Shown here piece after piece: positions 47,092 to 55,849 of a stretch of 64,000 nt of DNA. A model generated the notes under the pieces. The model worked only from the letters and a program-made list of their open reading frames with translations. It did not search any database and was not told where the DNA came from. Position 1 is the stretch's first letter. Each line of letters starts with the position of its first letter. The DNA is from Symsagittifera roscoffensis. Taxonomy: Eukaryota > Xenacoelomorpha > Acoela > Convolutidae. The DNA lies in contig NC_087064.1 of the NCBI RefSeq assembly GCF_963678635.1, positions 76,288,213 through 76,352,212 on the forward strand, in the 5' to 3' direction. The position numbers and the translations under genes were made by a program.

Positions 47092-47560
47092 GCTACGGGT
47101 GGACAATGGAGGTCTTGAGTGGGGGTACATGGGGATCTCGAGTAAGGGTACATGGGGATCTCGGAGCAGGTAGATGGATTTTAGCGTAATTGGCATTACA
47201 ATTATAATTGAAAGAGTTGACGGTGCTAAAACATTAAATGAATCTGCATGCTCTTAAAAAATTTTCCAATTGAACTATTTTAGTAAAACAAATGGAGGGA
47301 TAAGGTTTTAACTACAATAATGAGGAGGTTTTAGGTTAGGAACATAATTTTACTTTCAGATTGATTTGTTAAATAGAGTTGACGACCTAGACACACTCAT
47401 TGGAAAGAGAAAAGAAGGTCTTGAACAAAATTCACGATCAGCAACATTCGAAAGAGATATTTCTCAAGTACTCAAGTTGGTTGGTACGGTAATACTCAAG
47501 TTGGTTGGTACGGTAATAATCAAGTTGGTTAGTGCGCGAGATTATCTAGAAATCGTAAAA
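47092..47560. repeat. Spacer with short tandem repeats and a splice-acceptor-like site
   Basis: GGGTACATGGGGATCTCG is repeated with a 23-bp period at 47123 and 47146. A 24-bp unit, ACTCAAGTTGGTTGGTACGG plus four bases, is repeated at 47470, 47494 and partly 47518, in frame with the following ORF. ATTTTACTTTCAG ends near 47359, a good splice acceptor. The middle (47180-47340) is AT-rich and unlike the flanks; I looked for an LTR here and did not find TG…CA ends or a primer site. Confidence 0.6.
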
Positions 47561-48766
47561 ATGGCTGATGGATTTTGGAAATCCATGCCTGCGGCGCTAA
47601 AGAGGCCTACGCTTGATGAATTGTACAGACGCTTGAGGGACCTGGACTACACCCAAGTGAATGAGAGGATGGCAGTGATGTTGAACGCCATCCTGCAGTT
47701 AGGGGAGCAAGGTGAAGGCAGGGAGTCCGCGACAGAAGCTGTCTTGATGGTCGGCTACACCACAGAAGGGATATCCAATCAAGAACAGACCAGGTGGTTG
47801 TCCTGGAATGTGGATGGAGGGGTGAGAGGATTCGACTTGGCAAAAAATCCTGGCTTGAGCAACAACACTGAGTACGGCGCGGGAGAGTTCCAATTACCGA
47901 CCAAACCACCGGCAAGATCCGCGGGCCAATCCACGAGCAAGCCACCTTCCATGATGCGAGCACAGCAACAGGAGGAGACGTATCTTGACCTCAGTAAACT
48001 GAAGAGGGAACTTGAGAGGGCGCAGAGGGAGAAGAATAAAGCGAATCTTGACCGGGAAAGCGCGAAGCTCGAGAGTGATCAAGCGAATCTGGAGAGAGAC
48101 CAAGCGATTCTTGAGAGAGACCAGGCGCGGCGTGACCTTGATATGTTGAAAGCAGAGTACCAGCAAGAACAAAGGGTGCGAGATAACGAGGCGAACTGCG
48201 AGCAGTTGAAGTCGGAACTTGAAAAGATCCAGCGGCGACAACGAGAGTTCGACAGGCAAAAGGAAAAGGGGACCAGGACTACGGAGCGAGCTGCTGCAGG
48301 CTCAAGGCCGGAGCCACGTATGAAGGTGGATGAGGCTCCCAGGTCAAAGGGACGATTCAACTTAGACCGCGCGACTCAAGAGCACATAAACGAGGGACTG
48401 GAAGTGTGGATACCAACCGAATCAGCGTCCTCCCTGCGTGGTAGGGAGACACAACCGATACGCCCACTGATGGACGTGGCACTGCCGGGATATACCCCGA
48501 GCTCAAACCCGAGCAGCAGTCAGGTGAGCGGGAGCCCGTCGCGTCTCAAGGAATTAAGTGAGAGAAATCGTGAAAGTCCAACTAGAGTGGAGCTACCCCT
48601 GACTTGGAGGGAGCAACCGGATGGGAAGGACACGGATGGCAGATATTACAAACACAACCGCATGGATTGGAACGCGGCGCAGCTGGCGAGAAATGATTGT
48701 TTCCATGGCGCAACTTGGGCTGAATACTATACACAGCCACGAATATCGAGGGTGCAGTTCACCTGA
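47561..48766 (+). CDS. Coiled-coil ORF of the retroelement, possible structural protein
   Basis: From the ATG at 47561 this gives about 401 residues; the open frame reaches further up, to about 47366. The N-terminal part (ADGFWKSMPAALKRPTLDEL) is helical. Residues about 140-250 form a long coiled coil with an ESAKLESDQANLERDQAILE type repeat, one heptad-like unit repeated four times. A basic and Pro/Ser-rich tail follows. It ends at 48766, overlapping the frame of the SGNH-like domain by about 43 bases. A gag-like structural role is plausible for a coiled-coil protein at the head of a gene cluster, but there is no zinc knuckle or recognisable capsid. Confidence 0.5.
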   Translation: MADGFWKSMPAALKRPTLDELYRRLRDLDYTQVNERMAVMLNAILQLGEQGEGRESATEAVLMVGYTTEGISNQEQTRWLSWNVDGGVRGFDLAKNPGLSNNTEYGAGEFQLPTKPPARSAGQSTSKPPSMMRAQQQEETYLDLSKLKRELERAQREKNKANLDRESAKLESDQANLERDQAILERDQARRDLDMLKAEYQQEQRVRDNEANCEQLKSELEKIQRRQREFDRQKEKGTRTTERAAAGSRPEPRMKVDEAPRSKGRFNLDRATQEHINEGLEVWIPTESASSLRGRETQPIRPLMDVALPGYTPSSNPSSSQVSGSPSRLKELSERNRESPTRVELPLTWREQPDGKDTDGRYYKHNRMDWNAAQLARNDCFHGATWAEYYTQPRISRVQFT

Positions 48767-49530
48767 TTGTAGGGGACAGCATGGTACGGGTGCTGACCCG
48801 GATCCAGTCGCACTGGCAGACTGGAGTCTTGAGTTTCTCTGGAGCCCCAACGCCGCAGATGTTGGCATCAGTCAAGATGCTAGGGATGGCAAGAATGTAT
48901 ACAGTGGCTCTAATGATGGGGATCAATGACGTGTCCAGAGGTGAGTCAAGAAAAGTGATGAGGCTACATGATAAAATGAGCTGCATCCTGGAGGAGTTGC
49001 GGATTCAGATGGATCCCGCCATACTCACAATTTGCACCACCCCTTATAACATGAAGGCCGACCAACATGCGATGGAAATGAAAGAGAAAGTGCGGAACCT
49101 GAACGAAATAATCAGGCAGATACATCAAAAGAGTGTCCTTCCCGTCAGATTGCTGGACGTAGCCGACCAGATGGAGCGATCCTTCCCGGAGGATGCGTCT
49201 TCAGACGGAATCCATTTCGACAGACGTAGGGATGTGGAGTGGTTGAACAACGTTTTCCAGAGGAACATAAGTGCGCTGAAGGCAGACCTGCTTGAAACGG
49301 CCCAATTCACATTCGGTCCACCCCCAAACCCCCCTTTCCTTGCCACAAGACCCCTGTCCAGTCGCCTGGGAGCGAGAGTCGACTCCAGAGACAGCTCGAG
49401 GAGCAGCCGGAGTAGATTACCGGGTTCTACGCCGAGGGAAGCCGAGGAAGCGGAGTCATCGACGCCCCAAAGTTCAGTGGTGTCCTCAGTGGTGGTGGTA
49501 GATAACAAGAGAGTAGAGAGACCAGCGTAG
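48724..49530 (+). CDS. SGNH-hydrolase-like domain 1
   Basis: The open frame runs from 48724 to the TAG at 49530. It has the SGNH-family blocks: block I VHLIVGDSM (Ser codon 48778-48780), block III LMMGINDVSRG (Gly and Asn), and block V SSDGIHFD (Asp and His). A Ser/Arg/Pro-rich tail ends with an acid-Ser stretch and VVVVDNKR. SGNH proteins are esterases or lipases acting on acyl or acetyl groups. An esterase domain is known in ORF1 of CR1-type non-LTR elements, but it is unusual beside a Ty3/gypsy integrase. The first ATG (48781) lies after the catalytic Ser, so the domain is complete only if joined to sequence upstream. It overlaps the end of the coiled-coil ORF in the -1 frame. Confidence 0.65.
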   Translation: MLYTATNIEGAVHLIVGDSMVRVLTRIQSHWQTGVLSFSGAPTPQMLASVKMLGMARMYTVALMMGINDVSRGESRKVMRLHDKMSCILEELRIQMDPAILTICTTPYNMKADQHAMEMKEKVRNLNEIIRQIHQKSVLPVRLLDVADQMERSFPEDASSDGIHFDRRRDVEWLNNVFQRNISALKADLLETAQFTFGPPPNPPFLATRPLSSRLGARVDSRDSSRSSRSRLPGSTPREAEEAESSTPQSSVVSSVVVVDNKRVERPA

Positions 49531-49570
49531 AAAAGCCGAACATGATATCTGGAGAAAGTAAAGGATCGTG

Positions 49571-51028
49571 ATGGGATCGGATTTCGAGGGAACGTCTCCC
49601 AAGTTGTTCTGGCCGGAAACTCCGGTATACTCGCTGCCAGGTGCAGAGTTGAACCAGATGTTGACCCTGGTGGTAGCGATGAAGTCAGAGATGCCTTGTG
49701 AACCAGAGCTACTGCTGTTCGCAGGAATGAACGATCACCTGCATGCGGCTGGACTTCTAGAGCAGTTGAAAGGCGATGAGCCTATGCCAAAGAAAATCTG
49801 GGAGGCTATCCAGACGTTGTTTGCCGCGATGAACGAGGTGCAGGAAAATGTCAGTTCTCGATTTGGACCTAAGACGAGAGTGGTATTTACGACGTCCCCT
49901 GGTTACGCGAGCATGCCTCCTGCTCTGCAGTTTGTGTATGCCATTTTGGTCCTAATAGCCGAAGGGAACGCATGGCGGATTCTGATGGCAGCTCCCAATC
50001 GGGAGCTGGAACCCACGAACTTGAGACTTCGGAAGTCAGAACTGGCAGCGGCGTGGGCGGACGTGTCCCACGCATTGAGGGGATTCTATGAAGTGGCAGA
50101 CATCCTCATTGTATTGGATGAGGTCTTCTTACTTGAGGTCTCGAATCTCGCCCGGCAACTGAAGTTCAGTCCGGTAATAGGGGATGACCATCCAATAATA
50201 AGTCACCTGACAGCCAGCCTATGGTTCCGAGGTATGTACTTGACCATCACGAGCTCCACCAGCAAATCGAGGGAACCAAGTAACGAAAGAAAGAATGTGG
50301 CTGCGGCCGAAAAACAACTGGAAGCGATGATATATCGACTAACACAAGATAGAGGCAGGTGGCCGTTTCTAACACCAAGGCTAGAGAATGCTACGGACAA
50401 GACGAGGGAGAGTGCCCCACCTCTCGTGAAGCAGATCTGGGAATTTCTTGAGGAACAATTGGAGGTAGCCGAGAGTAGGGAGATGACGGTGGGTAGAATC
50501 GTCACGGCAGCGAACGAGGTCACCATTGGAGGATTCTGGAGGGAGCATGCAAAAGATGAGTTGAGGACGAGGAAATATCACGAGATCCTGAATTTCTTGA
50601 GTCCTTGTTGGGAAAAGAAGTACATGGCTGCAGTGTTTTGTGCAAAAGAGACCATTTTCGGGGCCTTTGTGCAAGAGCTATGGCGTATGCCAAAAAGCCT
50701 CTTGCTGGCCCTATACTTAGTTTACCCAAGGTACCTGTTTAACATGGGTCCAGCGTACATGTTGAGTCGGGTTGTAGAGACACTTCGGATTGATGGGTAT
50801 CTGGCACTGGTGCTCCTGGCTCATGGCGAACTGGTGCCATTTCATCGGTTGATGAAATATGGGGAGCCCTTGTCGATGCGAAAGACCCACTCAAGTATAG
50901 ACATCTACTCGTACAAGTGCGCTGCTGGTGGAGTATCTTCTGATGCAAAACCGAGACATGACCGGGGAGGAGAAGAATCTAAAGACGAGATGAATGCAGG
51001 GAGGCGAATGGTGGTATCCCTCTACTGA
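49571..51028 (+). CDS. Second, divergent SGNH-like ORF
   Basis: From the ATG at 49571 this gives 485 residues. PVYSLPGAELNQMLTLV and, about 20 residues on, LLLFAGMNDHLH parallel the SGNH domain just upstream (VLSFSGAPTPQMLASV … LMMGINDVSRG), including the G-x-N-D block. The Ser-containing first block is not recognisable: the start reads MGSDFEG, with Gly-Ser-Asp instead of Gly-Asp-Ser. IGDDHPIISH about residues 205-214 could be the Asp/His block. The C-terminal 270 residues are helical and unrecognised. It begins 40 bases after SGNH-like 1 ends, suggesting an old tandem duplication of the domain. The catalytic state is doubtful. Confidence 0.5.
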   Translation: MGSDFEGTSPKLFWPETPVYSLPGAELNQMLTLVVAMKSEMPCEPELLLFAGMNDHLHAAGLLEQLKGDEPMPKKIWEAIQTLFAAMNEVQENVSSRFGPKTRVVFTTSPGYASMPPALQFVYAILVLIAEGNAWRILMAAPNRELEPTNLRLRKSELAAAWADVSHALRGFYEVADILIVLDEVFLLEVSNLARQLKFSPVIGDDHPIISHLTASLWFRGMYLTITSSTSKSREPSNERKNVAAAEKQLEAMIYRLTQDRGRWPFLTPRLENATDKTRESAPPLVKQIWEFLEEQLEVAESREMTVGRIVTAANEVTIGGFWREHAKDELRTRKYHEILNFLSPCWEKKYMAAVFCAKETIFGAFVQELWRMPKSLLLALYLVYPRYLFNMGPAYMLSRVVETLRIDGYLALVLLAHGELVPFHRLMKYGEPLSMRKTHSSIDIYSYKCAAGGVSSDAKPRHDRGGEESKDEMNAGRRMVVSLY

Positions 51029-51045
51029 CCGATCTATGTCTGGCG

Positions 51046-51375
51046 ATGAGATCTGACCCAGTGGGAATGATCAGGGGACTAGAGGAGGTCGTAACTTTTA
51101 TTTACGGACCAGCGGTTACGTACGCCTTTCCGGACCCTTTAGTGGCGGCATACCGCAATTCAGTGGTACACGTGAGATTAATAAGCGTGTTGGATGGGAC
51201 GGCGTTGAACTGGTGTCGACAAGAGGTGCTGAGGGCACGAATGAGTAATACAGTGCTCTCTGGGAAGGTGAAAGATCCCGAGTTGGTAGTGATTAACTTA
51301 CGGGGGCAACTGCGATGCAGGATGGGGGAAAGCGTGAAGACCCCATTGAGACTTATCCCAAGTTCTGGAATCTGA
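51046..51375 (+). pseudogene. Broken continuation of the SGNH-like 2 gene, unrecognised
   Basis: The frame is open from before 51000, overlapping the end of the previous ORF, and has an ATG at 51046. Its start (IPLLTDLCLAM) reads like a continuation of that ORF after a one-base shift. The 109 residues (EEVVTFIYGPAVTYAFPD) look like a folded protein but match no family I know. Confidence 0.4.
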
Positions 51376-52300
51376 ATCCCCTTACGCCGGACGGACAAGA
51401 GATCTGCAGAGCTTCGAGCTGGTAAAAAGGGAGCTAGAGGCGACACTAGAGAAGGAAAGCCTGCCCGCAACCATTCCTGTTTTCCCAACAGTCAGGAGAA
51501 TGACCTTGGGGATGAATAGCTCCCTGGTGGTCCCATCCCTGTTCGCAAGAGCTACGGTAGAAAGGCAGCAAAAGGAGTTCACCGATGGCTGGGACTCCTT
51601 GTTCCTTGGGTATAAAGCAATGGTCTACTTCCATACTTGTGATATCAAGATAAACTCGATGCCTCCAAATTTCGAGGTTCGTGACATTTTGAGAACGCTC
51701 GATCAGGCGAATCTGGAGAACATGTTACCGGTATGGGATGATGGCAGGATGATCGTAGAAGAAGGTCACATCGCGCTGAAAGACGAGAGGAAGTTGCCCA
51801 CAAGAAAGTACCGGGCGCCTTACGGATTAGAGCAAGTGGAAATGAAACAAGAAGAGAAAGAGCTGGATGCCGCAGGCTTGTTATATGTTGCCCTGACAGA
51901 ATACAAGAAGCAAGACCCAGCGGCACCCTCACCCCTATCAGTAGGCACCCCTGGCGACAGGAGAAGCGGCCCCGTAGAAGACCGATTTAGAAAGATACTT
52001 GATAGAAGGCGAGCCGAGTCAGAAGAAGACTACATGGATGAAACTCTCAGTGAAACAGGAGAGGAAATGGAAGTGGAGAATACGCCTGAGCCGAAACCAG
52101 CTGAGGAGGATTTCACCGCCCAGGAACTACTGCAGGACCTGAGCAGAGATGATTGGGCGGACACTGCCACGCCACCTCTGACCTCATCCCCTCGGAAAAA
52201 CCTGGAATTACTGTTGACAAGCAAAACTTCCCACATGGGGATGATACTCTTGAGTACAGAAGAGAGCAAGAAGAACACGTTTGAGGGGAACAAGAGCTAG
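51376..52300 (+). pseudogene. Unrecognised ORF with acidic C-terminal region
   Basis: The frame is open from about 51350 (VLESESPYAGRTRDLQSFEL) and has its first ATG at 51500. The first half looks globular; the second half, from about residue 140 of the ATG form, is low-complexity and acidic (SETGEEMEVENTPEPKPAEE). It appears to follow the previous ORF after another frame change near 51350. No function is assigned. Confidence 0.4.
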
Positions 52301-52560
52301 GGGCTCTGGATGAGAAGGCTTGGCGGGATCTCTTGAGTGAATTTAATCAAGAGACGAAGATTGAGACCACGCTAGATAACTTCAAGGAAGAACTGTGGAA
52401 CACGGTGGTCAAGTTCGGGGAACCGGTGTTGATGGGCACCGGGCTGGATGAAAAAGCAAGAAAGGAGTTGCTGAGCAAGATGGTCAAGTTGAGGGAGACG
52501 CGACAGAAGACCAAGGTTGATGAATGTAAAGACGGCTCTACTCTGAAGCAAAAAAACTGA
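52290..52560 (+). pseudogene. Small acidic/charged ORF
   Basis: The frame opens in the overlap with the previous ORF (ELGALDEKAWRDLL) and runs to 52560; there is an in-frame TTG at 52333 but no early ATG. It is charged and helical (EKARKELLSKMVKLRETRQK). It is probably the next piece of one interrupted gene. Confidence 0.35.
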
Positions 52561-52567
52561 TGATAAA

Positions 52568-52698
52568 ATGGTTAAAGTTAAAGGGGAGGATAAGTTTAAG
52601 ACTAGTAATATGATTAAAAGTACTAATATTCTTAAGGCTCGAGCAGGGGGAGGCAAGAGTTGGGAGGGTCGGACCGGGATAACGAGATCGAATCAGTG
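52568..52698 (+). other. 43-codon Lys-rich ORF
   Basis: The ATG at 52568 opens a frame (MVKVKGEDKFKTSNMIKS) that stops at 52698, one base before the ATG of the next ORF. It is very Lys-rich and probably part of the linker between larger pieces. Confidence 0.25.
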
Positions 52699-53769
52699 AT
52701 GATAATGACGACGTCCCCAAGCAAAGGTATGAAGTCTCGAAAGAGGAAACGGGAGGTAGAGGAGTTGAGCAGCCTGTCGGCGGATGCTGTCTCTGAGAAG
52801 AACTTCAGGGAGACTGCCCCCATGATCCTGGCGCGGTGGAAGACTGCAGCCTACAAGAGTAGCTCCGAACCAAGGAAGCTAGCCGAAGTGGTGAACGAGA
52901 TAGAGGTCTCGACAAGTCCGGCAACGGAAGAAGATTTCAAACCTCAGAAGGCAGGCTCGAAAAAGGGTTCGACGCATGGACAAACATGGGAAGTGGATGT
53001 TGGCAAAAAATGGATCTCGAGCGAATATCAGGCTATTGGCAAACAAGTGACCCGCGACCCTCTTGAGAAGAATGCGACAAGGAATACGGGTCGAGCTTGG
53101 TGGGTGGCCCTAGAGACGATGAAGGAATTGGAGGACTGTCTGAAGAAACTCGATCATGGGTTGTTCCGCAAGCGTCGCAATTGGGCTACTCAACAAAAAA
53201 CCGAGGTCAGCAAGTTAGAACTGGGAAGTCAGCTAAAGTGGGCTTGGCAGAGCTTGTTGCGGGAACACTTTGAGGAGGCGATGAGAACACCTTCGTCCGC
53301 ATTGCCTCTGATGGCAAATCCCTTCGTTAGAACAGCGGGGCAGCTGATCTTCGCGTGGAGCCTAGTGGGAATAGAATTGGAGGTATTGACTTCACATGAT
53401 AAATTGAAATTGGGCAATGAAAGCCTAGAAATCTACCAGATGCTGGTACAGCATGTCGCGAGAGATAATTCCGGTTTCAATCTGGCGAGAAGAAAAGATG
53501 CCACTTGTTTCTTGAGGTGGATAATGTCCGTAATGACTAATAGTACCGTCCAAACTTGTCATCAGAAAGCCATGGGGAGCAAAACCATGGAGAGAAGAGT
53601 CTCCACCGTCATACTGAACGTGTACCAGAGTACAGGAATCGAGAAGGAAGATGACTCGAGGCAATCTCAAGAGAATCATGGGAAACTTGTTGAAATACGA
53701 AGATTCCACAACAAGAAATTTGAAGAGGGGCATGATGTGCAGCGTAACTTGCTCTTGGCTGAGGATTAG
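52699..53769 (+). CDS. Unrecognised 356-residue ORF of the retroelement
   Basis: The first ATG is at 52699; the frame is open from 52660. It begins with a basic patch, KGMKSRKRKREVEELS, a likely nuclear localisation signal. A mostly helical middle follows (ELEDCLKKLDHGLFRKRRNW, LGSQLKWAWQSLLREHFEEA), with a C-terminal part having scattered cysteines and a coiled, charged end. Capsid or nucleoprotein-like helical composition is possible, but no family is recognised. The stop at 53769 is followed by frame changes and a continuation at 53918-54590. Confidence 0.4.
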   Translation: MIMTTSPSKGMKSRKRKREVEELSSLSADAVSEKNFRETAPMILARWKTAAYKSSSEPRKLAEVVNEIEVSTSPATEEDFKPQKAGSKKGSTHGQTWEVDVGKKWISSEYQAIGKQVTRDPLEKNATRNTGRAWWVALETMKELEDCLKKLDHGLFRKRRNWATQQKTEVSKLELGSQLKWAWQSLLREHFEEAMRTPSSALPLMANPFVRTAGQLIFAWSLVGIELEVLTSHDKLKLGNESLEIYQMLVQHVARDNSGFNLARRKDATCFLRWIMSVMTNSTVQTCHQKAMGSKTMERRVSTVILNVYQSTGIEKEDDSRQSQENHGKLVEIRRFHNKKFEEGHDVQRNLLLAED

Positions 53770-53917
53770 TCTAGACCCAATAAAAAGGGAGAATATCAAT
53801 ACGTGTCTGGAGTGATGGGAATAGCGTACAACCCTTTCTTGAATTCAGAGGCCGGGAGCGCTCACAGGAACCACGAGGTGACGGAGCTTTTGAAGTTTTG
53901 GACAGAGAAGAGAATCG

Positions 53918-54590
53918 TAATTGATTCAACGGAGAGGGAGAAACCGAGCTACTTGAGGCGACACCCAAGGTGATAAGCGTACCGCGCTCGAGCAAGAGAG
54001 AGGAATTGAGAATGGGGAATGGAAATGGCATGATGACTACGAATTTGGGAACAGGTTGGAAATTGCTGAGACACTCCTGGTGTCCACAACTCCATGCGAA
54101 CTTGATTGAAGAAGTCACGGAACGAGTGAGGCTAACACCAGCAAAAGACGAGGACCTGGGAACTTTGGACGTGATACACAAATTGATCCTACCAGAGAGT
54201 AAAGAGTGGGGCGAAGCAACGAGTAAGCTGGGATCAGTAAAGAAGTTGGAACCTGGCAGCTGTCTTGACTTGACGTGCGGAGGCGGAGGGCACACCTGTG
54301 ATGGACGATCATGTTTCAGAATACAATCTTTCCAGAGAGAAGACCTAGTCGCTTGGTTTGTTGACATAACAGAAAGAGAGAAGAGCGAGGTACAGATAAT
54401 GGCTGAGTGTTATACGAACACTACAGTGAATATAGTAACGGCGCTGGGGTTCTTCTCTAGAATATGTAGTCTGCAATCACTGGATATGCTGGAGTCTGAA
54501 CACCATTTGGTGACTGCGTTAAGCGTGGAGTCGTGGCTGGGGCGTTGCAAACCACCCAGAAACATATCAGAGGGTGGAAGATTCGTCTAG
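53918..54590 (+). pseudogene. Cys-rich unrecognised ORF
   Basis: This open frame without an ATG at its head carries a compact cysteine cluster, SCLDLTCGGGGHTCDGRSCF, with Cys-x5-Cys-x4-His-x-Cys-x4-Cys spacing, which may bind zinc. A helical part with NTTVNIVTALGFFSRICSLQ follows. It is the only Cys/His cluster in the block besides the integrase finger. The family is unknown. Confidence 0.4.
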
Positions 54591-54664
54591 AGGCGGAGAT
54601 GGGATTTCCCGTGAGCGAAGCTTATGGTCTGCATGTAAATGCAAAGTCCTTGGTGTGATCAGTA

Positions 54665-55360
54665 ATGGCCAACGTATGTGGGAGCCATTATCCATTACAC
54701 ATGGCAATGGTGGAGGTATCCAGCCAAAGAATACTAGTGGATAAGGCCTTTTCGGTACCCAAGTGCGTACGACTGGCTCGAATGTCGCATCATTCACATA
54801 GGCTGTTGAGGAAGATCCTGGAAACGGTGCCAAGGGCACAAAGAGATGACTTGAGTGAGATCTGGGGAAAAGAACTCTTGAGCTTAGAAGGCGAAAACAC
54901 GAGTGATTTTGAGAGACAGAATGCCATCGGGAAGCAGATGAATAGTGTCCCAGCGCAGGAGGAAAATGATATGGCGCACGAGAAAATGATGGAACTAGAG
55001 CCTCTGCTGGAAGCCTCGGGAGAACGCAATCTCCGAAGCATAAAGATTACACATGGGGAATGCCCATGCCATTGCTTGGCACAGACAGTGTGGTACCCGG
55101 AGCATTCAAACCTCTGTTTAGTGTGGGATGTGGAAGAAATTCGGTCAATCGGATTACCCGATCACCAGCAGAAGGTGACCGTCTTGTTAGTAAGTACGAT
55201 GTTGGCGTTACGATGGATCGAGGAAAATGTAACGAAATATAGGGAGTCGAAGATATCAACGGCGGAATCGATAAACGCTATCGATTATAGCAGAAGACTT
55301 GAGTTGTTCGAGACGGCGTGCAAGGTATTCGCCATACCCATGGAGATCAGGCACGTATAG
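54665..55360 (+). pseudogene. Unrecognised ORF with CPCHC motif
   Basis: The ATG at 54665 opens 231 codons. A first stretch contains MANVCGSHYPLHMAMVEVSS. A helical acidic middle is followed by GECPCHCLAQTVWYPEHSNL, with three closely set cysteines and nearby His. The C-terminal part is helical. The Cys pattern recalls the cluster of the preceding ORF, and the two may be parts of one zinc-binding protein. The following frame (to 55847) seems to continue it. Confidence 0.35.
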
Positions 55361-55847
55361 AGCCGCGTGAGGTTCTTCCCGTGGCTTCGATTGACGTTGA
55401 CGTCTTGGCTGTACATGGTGACGAAAGATCCCTTGAAGAAATATCAAAAGGAAGATCGGCAGTTCCTGGCAGAATTAGGACCGGAAGCCTTCAAGAGACC
55501 TCTGCTGACCCATTGAAATGTGATCACGACGGGTTTGAAAAGAGTCGATAGGGTGTCTAGAGACAGGGCCAAAGCAAGAGAATCGATACCGGAGGATGAC
55601 TTGGCGAAGACCGTGAGCTTGAGCCTCCACAATTCTTTTTGCTTGAACAGGGAATTGAAAGTGAAAGGTTTTACCAAATCAGGCAATGAGGTTGCAGGAG
55701 CAGAAGGAGTGGATGCGATCCTTCGAGCAATTGAAAGCATGGGAAGAGATCGTGATCAGCTCTGATGATGAGGAAGCGCGGCTAAGGCAGATCACGGTGT
55801 CAAATTCATCGGGCCCTAGCACTTCGAAGGCTAGGAATACAAAGTGA
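55361..55847 (+). pseudogene. Frame-shifted tail with acidic end
   Basis: After 55360 the open sequence changes frame at least twice. The last piece starts with an ATG at 55686 (MRLQEQKEWMRSFEQLKAWE), continues with an acidic run (ISSDDEEARLRQ) and a Ser-rich end, and stops at 55847. This looks like the natural C-terminus of the block. Purine-rich non-coding sequence follows to about 55925, where AT-rich DNA resumes. Confidence 0.35.
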
Positions 55848-55849
55848 GC

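Noticed and set aside
47092-47360. LTR between integrase and the coiled-coil ORF
   Set aside because: No TG…CA ends, no primer-binding site and no matching copy in the window; only short tandem repeats were found.
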